Assembly (NCBI GenBank): GCA_002794775.1
Contig: NBAY01000100.1
Location: forward strand, 42,980 to 106,979
Source of the DNA: Porodaedalea pini
Taxonomy: Eukaryota; Basidiomycota; Agaricomycetes; Hymenochaetales; Hymenochaetaceae
Length of the DNA: 64,000 nucleotides
Direction of reading: 5' to 3'
Shown: positions 52,999-64,000 of the stretch, piece after piece
How the letters are laid out: the number at the start of each line of letters is the position of its first letter
How positions within the stretch are numbered: position 1 is the stretch's first letter
The notes under the pieces: model-generated
What the model was told of the DNA's origin: nothing
Databases searched by the model: none
What the model saw: the letters and a program-made list of their open reading frames with translations, nothing else
Made by a program: the position numbers and the translations under genes

Positions 52999-54353
52999 CT
53001 ACGCATCCGAGTGTTTAGGCGGGGGTACTGGCGGGCAAGCCTCTTCTACCTTGCTGTAAGGATGGAAGCTGGAGTATGTAGCCACGTAGGGACTAGGACT
53101 GGGATATGGCGTCGTATAGGGAGTTAATCCGGGACTGGGGAACGGCGTCACGTAAGGACTTGGGCGTGATCCGTTACCCACTGGCTTTTCCTGTGCATTC
53201 CTAGAGCGATCCGCAGAGGTCGAAGAGCTACCAAGGCTCGACAGTGGCATAGAAACTGGGATACCCGCCACTTCGCGCTGGCGACGCTGCTCGAGGAGCT
53301 TCAAATTGAGGTACACGCGCGAGCCCATTGTTACGGTCATGAGCGTTGAGAACGGGACGGCCGTCGGTTTGATCATTGCGCTCGCGGAGTCCAGCGACTG
53401 GATGCTGAGCACAGTGATGTTCGTGACGGCGGTGAGGAAGAAATACATGAGGGTGTCCCGGAATATCTGACGGCCGACTTGGGACTTAGTCATCGTGAGG
53501 TTGGGGTGGAGCTTCACGAGGGTGAGCAGGAGCACGATAGTGTCGAAAGCGACGGAGGATGCATAGCTGATGGGTGCCCACGACACGATATCTTGCATCT
53601 GGCAGTTCGAGCCGAAGGGAGTTGACGGTCCTGTGATGGCATTATACTGCGTGGCGACGGCAATCTAGAATATCTGGAGTCAGCGGATGGTAATAGAGAA
53701 ACCGAAAAAGCTCACCCAGCATGACATCATGAGAAGAAACATAAAAACAACTAGAGCACGGACTAGCCTATTCCCGGTCCAGATCGCAAAGACGCGGTAA
53801 CAGAAAATGATTCCAGATGAGGCTACTGCGAGAACGGCTCCAACCTGACTCAGAACGACCGGAACCTGACAATGCTGGCTCTGCACTGATGTAAAGAATA
53901 GAGACGGAAGTGTAGCGACAATGCCCGAGTAGCGAAGAATTATAAAGCTGCGCAGACAAACCGACGTCAGAAAAGACAGAGGAGCAATGTCAAGGCGACT
54001 ACACGTACAACCATGTTGTGGGCGTACGCCACAGCTTCTTGTCTCTGGTCCGGTACAGGGCGATCTCGTCGGGAAGCAAGGCAAAGCTAAAAAAAAAAGC
54101 ATTTTAGCTAGGTGAAGTTAATCCCAAAAGCAACAGCAATCACTAGTCCCACGCCACGATACCGAAAGCTACGGCTACTGTGATAGCAATCGTAACTATG
54201 GTTCAGAGCGTAGTCAGGTTCAACCTCGATCATGAGGGACATCAAATTTGACACACCAACTTGACCCTGTAGCGTCAGATATTGCTCTAGAGTGTAGCCA
54301 GGCGGTAAACTGATTACTGCCGTGCTGGGTTGAGCTGACGGTGTAGTTGACAT
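52999..54353 (-). CDS. DUF6533-type multi-pass membrane protein
   Basis: The ATG at 54353 begins MSTTPSAQPSTAVISLPPGY, with short introns near 54290-54220 and 54145-54085 and others downstream, ending at TAG 53001-52999. The first helix with VAVAFGIVAWDYFALLPDEI, then RTRDKKLWRTPTTWL, matches the DUF6533 entry pattern (helix, 'D..L.L..E...W'). About seven hydrophobic spans follow, among them ALVVFMFLLMMSCWVSFFGF and SVAFDTIVLLLTLVKLHP. The C-terminal tail is cytosolic-looking, rich in Pro, Ser and Tyr (PSPYVTPFPSPGLTPY). The family is abundant in mushrooms and of unknown function. A receptor-like role is speculation. Confidence 0.82.
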
Positions 54354-55393
54354 CTTCTGAATGAATCGTCGTCGCGAGCGTAGGAGAAGGGCCAACGAAA
54401 GGACGAGTACTTGTACTCACGCAGACAAATTTCGGAGCTGCTGCTACTTATGCAACAGCGCCGTGCAAAGGTTATCAGCAATAAGTTGGTAGATCAATAT
54501 GTAATGCCGGGCCGTTGAAACAGGGCCTCAGACAGAATATCGGGACCGTGAATCGGCGTGATCGGACAATGTTTGATTTGGTTCAGTGGCGTGTGCTCCT
54601 ATGATAACAACTTGCCCGTTATCGCGGAAGGCCAAAAAAGGTTGCCGTAAAGGAGAAACTGGCTGTTACATTCGCGGTCACCTTTTTTCAATATCAGGTA
54701 TATTGCGTTGACTTTTCCGAGCTTCAGGCCGAATTCCATTTTGATGGGTAGGAAGCCTTTCTTCTATCAGGACAAAAATATATGCGGAGGCCAGAAAGCA
54801 TAGCCTCTGATAGTCAGAAGATCTGGAGGTTAGTCCCGATGGCGTAAGTAAAATCAAGCGCCGTGGATTTCTTGTTCAAATGTGGAGGCATGATAATTTG
54901 GTGCGCAAAATCAGAGTCCGTCGTTGGCGATTGTAACATGAAAGCGGCCCAGTCCGGATTTCGCTGATCGGTTAAATTGACATGTTATACGGAGATAACT
55001 TGCGATCGCGGAATGTAGAGGCCGCGCCTCTATGCTCAGACACGTTTGATTTTGGACCTAGAATGCATGTGCTTCGAATCAGCATCGCCTGATAGAATAG
55101 AGATTTCGTGTTTTATAAACCAAAAGGAGTTCACGGCTGCCGTTCAATATTTACTAAGCATCTCCCACGCTGTTTATAAATTCTAGTGCCCTGATTTGAT
55201 GTACATAACGATCACGCCTAGGCTTGCGGCGAATTCGTCAGATCATCAATTCTATCAAAGCATCAAAGAAGGAATCGCGTACAAGTATCTTCTGACTGAA
55301 CACGCTCTCCGCATGCCCCCGACTCTCGTTCATTTATTTTGACGAGCTTGCGTCGTTCCTTCCAGTTTGTTTCCCCCACGTGCTCGAGCTGCT
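54354..55393. other. 1-kb intergenic region between divergent genes
   Basis: Carries the promoters of the DUF6533 gene (minus) and the hemerythrin-like gene (plus). Nothing else recognisable. Confidence 0.45.
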
Positions 55394-56356
55394 ATGGCCG
55401 TCCCTTCCGACCCTTTCGAGCTGCTCCACTTCAATATGATACGTGGTATGCTTTCTCAATTGTCAACACTAGAGTCTTGTCGTTAATTTTGCCAACGGCG
55501 CTTCTGCTAGCCCATGAGACGTATACAATTGGTTACGATGTCATTATCTCGCAGCTCGACAACCCTCCGACAAATGATCTCAAAAACTTCTTGGGCTACT
55601 GTGAAGCATGGGCCATATCCATAGTTCATCATCACGACACGGAGGTCAGCCAAGGCGAATATTACTCTGAGCGAGGTTGATCAATCTTTCCCGAATTTAC
55701 AGGAAGAAACAGTCTTTCCTGTTCTGAACAAGAGAATGGACTTTTCAATTGAACAGGAGCAGCACAAGGCGCTTCATGATTTCCTCGAGAAATTCCTGAC
55801 TACGATTCACGATGCTCAGGCCGACGCTGCAAAGTTCGACGCAGCGAAACTGAAAGGGTTCATGCAAGCCTCAAAGGATATCATGGTCTGTTATTCCAAT
55901 TATTCGCTTACTATTCACGGCTGATTAATTTCGTTCGTGGGTTAGTTTAATCATTTTGATGACGAACTGACTCATATTGAGGCCTCGAAGCTCAAGGAAG
56001 CTCAATTCTCTGAGAATGAGGTCAGAGACATGGTAACAGCCATGGAGAAGCACGCAAAAGCTCATGGCGACCCGTTCCTCGTTGTTCCGTATATGCGAAG
56101 GTGGGTATATTTAGCACGAGCAGTAAGTGGAAATAGACGCTCAGAGCATTTCTGAACGACCCAGCCATACGCCGCCAGAGTATAAGGATACTTGGCCACC
56201 CATGCCTTGGGTCCTCCGCAAACTAGTTATCCCGTATTTCCTTGCGAAGAAACACTCTGGGTAAGCCTCTAGCCTCAGAGACATCGTTAACGTTGCTTAT
56301 TGACTGTTTGATGCCCTTTCAGGTACTGGAAATATTCATCTTATGCGATGTCTTGA
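55394..56356 (+). CDS. Hemerythrin-like (HHE) protein, 217 aa, 6 exons
   Basis: Exons 55394-55445, 55511-55644, 55703-55885, 55946-56100, 56165-56260 and 56323-56356 give an unbroken 217-aa product. The helices carry the metal ligands expected for the fold: His in LLHFNMIRAHET, the pair in SIVHHHDTEEETVFP, HxxxH in EQEQHKALHDFLEKF, and His in FNHFDDELTHIE. Such four-helix proteins bind a di-iron centre. In fungi they are thought to sense or bind oxygen or iron, but the role here is unknown. No targeting signal is obvious. The C-terminus (MPWVLRKLVIPYFLAKKHSG) is aromatic and basic. Confidence 0.85.
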
Positions 56357-56629
56357 AAATTTTAAGCATATGTGTTCCTTGTGTCTGGACAGGTCTCGAT
56401 GCTCGTTATGATATGGATCTCGTGTCGCCGCGTTGTCGTACTAGTATTCCTTTCGAATTTCAACTTTAAGAATGTAGAGTTGAATTGTGAATTCTTTCGA
56501 ATACGCCAACCGAGAAGAATGAGTCGGCCGTAGCTTTCGGCTTGATAGATGTATGATCTCAGGCTGTGCCTTCTCGCTATCACATGGATTCATCGAGATT
56601 GGACTTTTTGTACAATACGTCTGCTATTA

Positions 56630-57479
56630 CAGCCATTTTCATAAGTCCTGCGACACGTGCATGTCACGTGAAGTGAGCCGCGTCAGAGCCAAAATGTCGA
56701 AAAATTAGAGTAAATGTTGATTTTCTCTGTAAATTCTGCACAGTACCTGCTCGTTAAGTACTCAAAAAAAAAGGCACAGTTCTCAGGAGAAGAAATATGT
56801 AAAATATGGAGCAATACATTGATTGTGTAGGTGGGTAGAGATCAAACAAGTGCAGCCAGTCTGTTCTCTCATACATTTCCACTGAGATTCAAAAATTATG
56901 GCTCCCCTAAATCTACCTATAAAATTCTTTCCTGTGTCTGTAAATTAATTATATGATTATACCAACAGCTCCTGCAAGTTTGAAGCCAATCCATTCAGTA
57001 TTCATGGTGCAGCAGCAAGATTTGTGTTCTACTCTGCAAGACCTGTTGTAAGAAAAGGAGGGTGGAAAGAGCTTGAAGTGGAACACAAATCTTGCTGCTG
57101 CACCATGAATACTGAATGGATTGGCTTCAAACTTGCAGGAGCTGTTGGTATAATCATATACTTAATTTACAGACACAGGAAAGAATTTTATAGGTAGATT
57201 TAGGGGAGCCATAATTTTTGAATCTCGGTGGAAATGGGTGAGAGAACAGACCAGCTGCACTTGTTTGATCTCCACCCGCCTACACAATCAACTTATTGCT
57301 CCCTATTTTACATATTTCTTCTCCTGAGAACCGTGCCTTTTTTTTGAGTACCTAATGAGCAGGTACTGTGCAGAATTCACAGAGAAAATAGGCATTCATT
57401 CTAATTTTTCGACACTTTGGCTCTGACGCGGCTCATTTCACGTGACATGCACGTGTCGCAGGACTTATGAAAAAGGCTG
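56630..57479. mobile_element. Foldback element, copy 2 (850 bp)
   Basis: Same ends and arms as copy 1, with TA on both sides (56628-56629 and 57480-57481). The central spacer (about 57032-57084) is partly different from that of the other copies. It ends only 57 bp before the start codon of the O-methyltransferase, so it probably supplies or replaces part of that promoter. Confidence 0.9.
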
Positions 57480-57535
57480 TAAGTGTCACGGTATTCGTTG
57501 CGAACCTCGTCTCCCGATACTGCTAGCTTCTTGAA

Positions 57536-59090
57536 ATGTCATCCCACTCGCCAATTGCGCTCGCAGAACGTCTTCTGGAAGTCGTGAAGTCTGTCTACCA
57601 GCCTGAAGCTACGGCTAGCTCGGCTAACTGGAGAGATGCATACGATAGTAAAAATCGCATCGTGGAGCTTTGTGACCAGTTGAGACGGAACATTATGGGC
57701 CCGCTGGAATATACTGTTCTTCTTGCTGGTGTGTCTGTTGTCTCTAAGATGCATATCAAGCTGCTAAGTTGATGTGGCTATAAAATAGAGTCCTGTCAAG
57801 AAAGCTCTGCACTCCGCTTCGTTACGGATCTGGGCGTTGCGGATATCATTGGGGATGTCACTATGTCGCTCTCTGAGATTAGCAAGAGCACAGGCGTCGA
57901 TATTCGCTACTTGCGTGAGCAGCATCATTCGATGAATCTAGAAGCGTAGCTGAAACTGCGTAGATATTACTATGAATTGTTTGCTTGCGCACGGATATTT
58001 CGAGGAAGTCGGAAGCTTCGGATCTCACTCATATCGAAACAACGCGATGTCTCACGTCCTTCGTTCTGGCCACGCCGAGACGTTAAAGGAGGCGATTGGA
58101 TTCGTGTACGTATGTCCAATTGTATTTTTTTCTCAGTCTCTGAAGATATGAGCTGAACAGATGTGACGAGGGCTTTAAGTCTACGTCGTACTTGCTTGAG
58201 GCTGCAAGGGCTAGCGCTGTGAATGTCAAGATTTCAGAGCAGGGAACAAAAAAACGTACCCCTGCAGTCCACATGGCTTTCGGCTTTCAGGAATCTATCT
58301 TCGAATGGATGGCTAGTCCGGGGCAGGCATGGCGCGGGCAACGCATGGGGAAAGCGATGCAACAGCTCCATCGAATGGCAAACGGAAACGTTGTAGTCGG
58401 TAAGCCGCATCACGGCTAAATCCGACGACGATCCTGCATTTTTTATAACGAATCTATCAGACTTCGAATGGAATGAACTGGCTTCCCCGGTTGTCGACAT
58501 TGGAGGAGGAATCGGCTCCTTGGAAATGGCACTGCTGAAGGCCTACCCCAAGAGCGTCCTGAACTTCGTTATCTTCGATATATCAGAAACAGTCGAGAAT
58601 GCAAGTAAGGTAGTTACTGGGTGCATCTCTCAAGTTCTAGAGGTGTGTGCTAATTTTCATTGCCTAGGTTTGGAGCTCGCAAACACTTGCGGCTCAAGCC
58701 CAAGTCTCTTTCGTTTCCGGAGACTTCCTTGCACCAACCATAGAGGAGACGAAAATTCCAGTGAGCCAGCCGACGTATCTCATTCGGCATGTCCTGCACG
58801 ACTGGACAGATGAGCAAGTCGTGGCCATCTTGAACAACGTCCGTGGAGCCATGCTAGCTGGACCTTCCGCTTCATGCTCTCCTAAGCTCGTGATATGTGA
58901 AATGCTTCTTCAGCGAACGAGCTCGCGCTTTGTTCGTACGACCAGCGTGCAGCTCCTCGCGCTCAACAACGGGTTGACGCGTACGGAAGGAGAGATGGTT
59001 CGGTTGGTAAATGAGGCCGGATTCAAGGTCACTAACGTGCATGCGATGCGAGCTGCTGATTCTATCATCGAGGCTACACCCATCGCATGA
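57536..59090 (+). CDS. SAM-dependent O-methyltransferase (423 aa, 6 exons)
   Basis: Exons 57536-57728, 57789-57914, 57964-58105, 58161-58399, 58461-58609, 58668-59090; their sum is 424 codons. The N-terminal half is the winged-helix dimerisation region. The SAM site has VVDIGGGIGSLEMALL (about 58488-58535), and the acid/base His is in LIRHVLHDWTDEQ. LTRTEGEMVRLVNEAGF near the end is typical of the COMT-like family (PF00891). It probably methylates a phenolic or polyketide hydroxyl. It lies between two foldback copies and, 2.2 kb further on, the A-T-TE synthetase on the same strand, so a joint role is possible. Confidence 0.9.
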
Positions 59091-60057
59091 GAGATGTGTA
59101 CTAGTCCTGTAAAGCAATAATGCACCTTGGTACAACCCGGATGAACGTTCTGAAATCACCCTATTTGCAGAAGAAACGTTGCGCAAAGCGGTGTTATGCC
59201 GGTGGTTCTCGAAAGAACGGACACATTGATAGTGCTAAGACTAGACGGGACCCGCCGCTGCAGCGCAGTCGGGAAGCGGGTTTTGGACCCTGTTGTGCAA
59301 AGGAGCACAGATCACGGATTCAACACGCAAAACACCTCCATGGGGAAAGAAGCTCGTATCCGCAACAAATGGTGCTTGATCAGACGGAAATGCGGGCGGC
59401 GGACATTTTGTCAATGATAGCGGGTAAGCATATCCGCTTGCCAAATATTGATCTTCTGCGTGTCCTCAAGATCTACTTGCACGACGTCGCATCACACTTT
59501 AATTAGCTAGAACCGTGCACTCTGACAGAAGACATACCTTCCTAAAGCTCTCCAAAATCTTCATCCTGACTATCTTCTGAGTAAAGGCTAAGGTTCTCAG
59601 TGTAGTCGTCGTCGTCCTTCCTATGTAGATCGTACGTCTCCATTCGATGCGCTTATGGTCCAAAATGTAGCTTGCGCAGAACGGTCGTAGACAGCAAGTA
59701 ATGGCGAAAGTGATATCAACTGTGATATCATCAGAAAAAGAAGCAGGTCACAGCATCGCAGATTTCGAAATGATTAACTTACAGCTTTAGCAGTCAGGCC
59801 CAGGGAAAAATGGCAATTGTGGTATAGAATCATATATGTAGAGTGAGATCTAACCGGAAATCGACATCGAGTGGAACTTGAAATCGAGTGTGGGACGTTT
59901 TCATATTGTGATATCGAATGGTCATCAAAAGTACAAATTTCAAGGTTGCGAAGAGGCTCGATTTCACTCGTTTCTACTCAATTTTCAAATTACAAACATC
60001 GAGTGATTTCGAGTGGTATCAGATTTCACAACATAAAAACGTCCAGCACTCGATTTA
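59091..60057. other. Intergenic region with a possible short minus-strand exon
   Basis: Mostly featureless. On the minus strand 59643-59542 encodes 33 residues from ATG to TAG that are strongly acidic (RKDDDDYTENLSLYSEDSQD), like the tail of a larger protein. No further exon was found, so it may be a gene remnant or chance. Confidence 0.3.
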
Positions 60058-60896
60058 CAGCCATTTTCATAAGTCCTGCGACACGTGCATGTCACGTGAA
60101 TTGAGCCGCGGCTGAGCCAACATGTCGAAAAATTAGAATGAATGTCTATTTTCTCCGTAAATTCTGTGCAGAACCTGCTCATTAAGTACTCAAAAAAAAG
60201 GCATGGTTCTCAGGAGCAGAAATATGTAAAATAGGGAGCAATATGTTGACTGTGTAGGTGGGTGGAGATCAAACAAGTGCAGCCAGTCTGTTCTCTCACC
60301 CATTTCCACCGAGATTCAAAAATTATGGCTCCCCTACATCTACCTGTAAAATTCTTTTCTGTATCTGTAAATTAAGTATATGACTATACCGACAGCTCCT
60401 GTAAGTTTGAAGCCAATCCATGCAGTATTCATGGTGCAGCAGCAAGGTTTGTGTTCCACTCTTGTTCATGCTGCAAGGATGGAAAGAGCTCAAAGTGGAA
60501 CACAAACCTTGCTGCTGCACCATGAATACTGCATGGATTGGCTTCAAACTTACAGGAGCTGTCGGTATAGTCATATACTTAATTTACAGATACAGAAAAG
60601 AATTTTACAGGTAGATGTAGGGGAGCCATAATTTTTGAATCTCGGTGGAAATGGGTGAGAGAACAGACTGGCTGCACTTGTTTGATCTCCACCCACCTAC
60701 ACAGTCAACATATTGCTCTCTATTTTACATATTTCTGCTCCTGAGAACCATGCCTTTTTTTTGAGTACTTAATGAGCAGGTTCTGCACAGAATTTACGGA
60801 GAAAATAGACATTCATTCTAATTTTTCGACATGTTGGCTCAGCCGCGGCTCAATTCACGTGACATGCACGTGTCGCAGGACTTATGAAAATGGCTG
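60058..60896. mobile_element. Foldback element, copy 3 (839 bp)
   Basis: Flanked by TA (60056-60057 and 60897-60898). The arms match so well that the same 60-residue peptide can be read on both strands. The spacer is the reverse complement of that in copy 1, so the two copies are in opposite orientation. Confidence 0.92.
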
Positions 60897-61291
60897 TAAT
60901 TCGATGCTCATTTGATGGTGATATTTCACTCGATCCGACTCGATCCCACAATTGCTAATTTTCACTGGGAGTCAGGCTTTCTCCATGGGGATTTTCAGAT
61001 ACGGTTCAGTAACAAAGTATGGAGTGATCGGCGAAATGATTGTCCGTGTAAGTCACGTGAAAGGTTCCAAAACGAGTTTATCTTGATCTTTTAGAACTTA
61101 TCAAATTACAACTTCCCGGAGGTACCTCGCTGCGAGGTACACAAGTTATCCTAAATCCATTATTTCTGATCTCTCACATGCAGATTTCTATGATCGAGAT
61201 GAGATACAATATAGCGGCCAACGGATGGCTACAAAACGCATTCCACGTCTCAACGAGTTCCACCTTCCTTGAAGCTGTGTGCTCCTGAGCG
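60897..61291. promoter_or_regulatory. Upstream region of the A-T-TE synthetase
   Basis: About 395 bp between foldback copy 3 and the start codon. It includes TCACGTGA at about 61053 and a short palindrome (ggtacctcgctgcgaggtac, 61121-61140). No clear TATA box. Confidence 0.35.
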
Positions 61292-64000
61292 ATGACGAAC
61301 TTCGCTTCGACACTCCCCGAGCTGCTTCTATCTCGCGTCCCTGAAGCTTCAGCTAGTATCGGTTATTTGGACTCTGCAGGAAGTGTCGTGAAGTCTTTGT
61401 CTTACTCTGACTTGTTTGCCGACGCGGCGAGGACCTCTCAGTGTCTCCTGGCCTCAGGGCTAAGTCCGGACGTAGACATAGTGATTACAAGCTTCTCCGA
61501 CCATGAGAGCCACATTCATACCTTTTGGGCTTGTTGCCTTGGTAAGCACCATCTCAGATAGCTCGCGCATTGGCGCATTTCTAACTCAGAAAACTAGCTG
61601 GCATTCCCGTTTGTCCAATCCCTCCACTTCATCCCGACTCGTCTCGCCAAATCCTCTTCTTCGAGCATCTGCAGAACCTCTTCCATCATCCAACGCTCAT
61701 TGCTCATGAGAAAACAATTGCAGAAATCAAGGTTGTTGCCCCCGGCATCAAGGCTTTATCGTTGACTGAGCTTGAAGCACAAGGCACCAATGACGCGACT
61801 CGAGCATCGGTGTTCCCTGCACGTCGCCCCAGCCCCAACGATATTGTTTGTCTCATGCTCACGTCTGGATCGACCGGGAACTCAAAGGCCGTCGCTCTTC
61901 GCCATTCGAACCTTCTGTCGAGTGTCCGCGGCAAGATAAAGCACCACAATACGACTTCGCGCTCGCGCTTTCTCAACTGGATTGCCTTTGATCACGTAGC
62001 GTGCGTTTCGGAGACACATCTTCAGGCTTTGGAAGCGAATGCGAGGTACGAGAACTTAAAAAGTTCTGCTTTTCGTTTTCTGACTTGCACGCGACAGTCA
62101 ATATCATGCTGCACCTTCCGCTATCATCCGTCGCCCACGCAACCTCCTTGATTGGTGCAGCAACCTACACATAACATATTCTTTCAGTCCGAACTTCCTC
62201 CTTGCTCAGATATGTCGTGATGCGGCCGTTACTCCGTATCCCGAGGGTTCGCTAGATCTGTCCTCAATGCAGGCTTTCATCTCGGGCGGCGAGGCTGTCC
62301 CTGTCAAGACTGCCGTCGAGTTTTCGGATATTATCGGGCGACACGGTGCTCCGCGAAATACACTGCGAGCAGGGTTTGGTATGAGTGAAACAGGAGTAAG
62401 TCGCTCCACGGCCCTTTGTTCCTTTCGACGTTAAGTACTTACTTACTTTTCTACAACACGTAGGCCGGATGCATCTACGATACCCGACCTATTGTGCGTG
62501 ATTCCCGGATGAGTTCTGAGAAGTATCTGTCACTGGGGAAATGCTGTGACGGGACATCTATGCGCATCATCGAGCCCTCGACTGGAGCCGTGTGCCCCGT
62601 TTGCGAAACAGGCCAGCTCCAGCTGACAGGCCCAACCGTCTTTCGCGAATATTACAACAACGTCGACGCGACTGCCGAGTCCTTCAGCTCCGACGGCTGG
62701 TTCATCACTGGTGACAACGCTCAACTAGACCAGGACGGGAACCTGCATCTCATGGGACGCGATAAGGATTTCATCAATATCAATGGCGTTAAGCACCCGA
62801 GCGTGGACGTCGAGCATTTCATCGAGGACAGCGCGATTGAGGGTGTCATGAGGTCGTTCGTATATGTCTGCCCGATGCGCCTGCCTGATTCCGACACGGA
62901 GTCGTTCGCAGTTTTTTATCAGCATGTCATTCGTGTGGAGGACGACCTCAGTACTGGGAGTCTCTTTACCATCTCGCAAGCTAATCGCGCAATTAGGAAT
63001 GCATGCATCGTCTTCTGTTCACAAGCACCGCACGTTGTTCTCCCGCTTCCTCGACAATTCTTTTCCAAGACCGCACTCGGAAAAGTCTCACGGACTGCGC
63101 TGATTACATCGTATCTGCAGGGGGCGCACGCCTCTATTGAAGGGAGGTTGCAGTCGGTTGTCGCTTCTTCACCATGCTCGCGAAGCTCCTCTAGGAATGT
63201 TATTGAAGACGTCGTCTTCGAGGCGATTGCATCGACCTTCGATCTGGAAGTTTCATCCTGGAGCACTCCCAGACTCTGTTCGACGTTGGCGCTTCATCTA
63301 TGCATCTCATGCGCTTGAAGCATACTCTTCAAGAGCGTCTCGGCATTCATGATCTGCCGACGATTGAAAATGCTACGACGACCGGAAATCGGACAGCTCT
63401 GCGATCACTTGAGCGAGATTACCGCGACGCATGACGCCTCACGCTCTACTCCTCCCCCCAGCTACAATCCTCTTGTTTGTCTCAATCCTCGCGGTTCGAA
63501 GCCGCCCTTGTTCCTGGTTCACCCAGGAGTTGGCGAGGTGCTCGTCTTCATCAACCTTGCGCGCATTCTCGCGGACGATCGCCCAGTATTTGCTTTACGC
63601 GCGCGGGGATTTGACGTCGGCGAAACGACGTTCGGATCGTTCGACGAGATGGTCAACATGTATACTTCTGTCATTGAGGCACGCTGTCCTTGGGCCGTAC
63701 TTTATCGCTGGATACAGCTTTGGAGGCGCCGTCGCATTCGAGATTGGGAAAAAGCTGGAAGCTCAGGGAAAGCACGTCGCGTGGCTCGGAATTCTCAACC
63801 TACCACCGCACATTCAATTTCGCATGAAGGAGTTGATCTGGGTCGAAGTGCTTATCAACATTTTCATGTTCCTTTCCTTGATTCCGTCCGACGCATTCAA
63901 GTCTGTGAAGAGCGACCTCTACGAAGCATTCCCAGCGACAGTTCCGTCGGACGCGGAACCCGAGTGTGCGACCTCGGTCATTGATTGGCTTTTCGAGCGA
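61292..64000 (+). CDS. A-T-TE NRPS-like synthetase (quinone/atromentin-synthetase type), partial, frame-broken
   Basis: Exons 61292-61541, 61598-62045, 62098-62395 and 62464 onwards; the window ends inside the gene. Adenylation domain: TSGSTGNSKAVALRHSN, NWIAFDHVACVSE, GFGMSETG, DGWFITGDN, GRDKDFININGVK, SKTALGKVSR. Thiolation domain: FDVGASSMHLMRLK, with the Ser that takes phosphopantetheine. Thioesterase: FLVHPGVGEVLVFINLARIL and GYSFGGAVAFEIGKKL, with the GxSxG serine. There is no condensation domain, as in enzymes that couple two aryl pyruvates into atromentin-like quinones. The frame shifts at about 63256, returns at about 63369, and shifts again at about 63691. These are either true damage or base errors. 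The product is inferred, not shown. Confidence 0.85.

Noticed and set aside
60323..60631. Identical open frames on both strands in the middle of foldback copy 3
   Set aside because: They arise because the two arms are inverted copies. There is no codon bias or family match, and the frames are absent in copies 1 and 2.
63249..63271. A 23-nt intron (GTTTCA...CCCAG) in the synthetase
   Set aside because: Far too short for the introns seen in this window, and it would remove conserved T-domain sequence. A 1-nt indel is simpler.

Overview
The window looks like a filamentous basidiomycete chromosome, most likely an Agaricomycete. The single-copy genes have many short introns (about 45-65 nt) with GT...AG ends. 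They belong to families typical of such fungi: a DUF6533 membrane protein, a hemerythrin-like protein, and an A-T-TE synthetase of the quinone/atromentin type. The rest is transposable elements of several classes. No rRNA, tRNA or CRISPR array was recognised.

Positions 1-31,325 are a stack of LTR retrotransposons. Element A (1-3410) is the decayed 3' part of a chromodomain Ty3/gypsy element. Next to it lies a solo LTR of a related family (3681-4000 plus 31163-31320, target duplication ATATG). That LTR is split by a large Ty3/gypsy element, 'G' (4001-31162). G carries a decayed gag-pol on the plus strand, an antisense gene for a coiled-coil/six-cysteine protein, and two further plus-strand ORFs. 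Its antisense gene is split by chromovirus B (13410-25951, minus strand, duplication CATCT). The gag of B is in turn split by the young, nearly intact chromovirus C (17817-24062, duplication GTTTG). Removing each insert with one copy of its duplication restores the reading frame that it broke. Nearly all damaging changes are C-to-T or G-to-A at CpG, and almost every premature stop is TGA from CGA.

Elements B and C share the features of the Tf1/sushi type. The primer-binding site is an 11-nt complement of the predicted 5' end of the transcript (self-priming). The chromodomain is C-terminal. In C, gag and pol are joined by a candidate -1 frameshift signal: GGGTTTT, a 6-nt spacer, then a stem.

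Positions 31,326-40,670 hold a 48-bp minisatellite, a Tc1-like DD34E transposon with one nonsense codon, a poorly readable coding remnant on the minus strand, and a Harbinger-type MITE that contains an 839-bp foldback element. Two more copies of the foldback element lie at 56,630 and 60,058.

Positions 40,671-64,000 are ordinary gene space. In order: an aldo/keto reductase (+), a large BEACH-WD40 protein (-), an acidic protein with a CxxC pair (+), a DUF6533 membrane protein (-), a hemerythrin-like protein (+), an O-methyltransferase (+), and an A-T-TE synthetase (+) that runs off the end. The last two, separated mainly by a foldback element, could be part of a small secondary-metabolite locus. 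The synthetase has three apparent frame breaks in its T-TE part.
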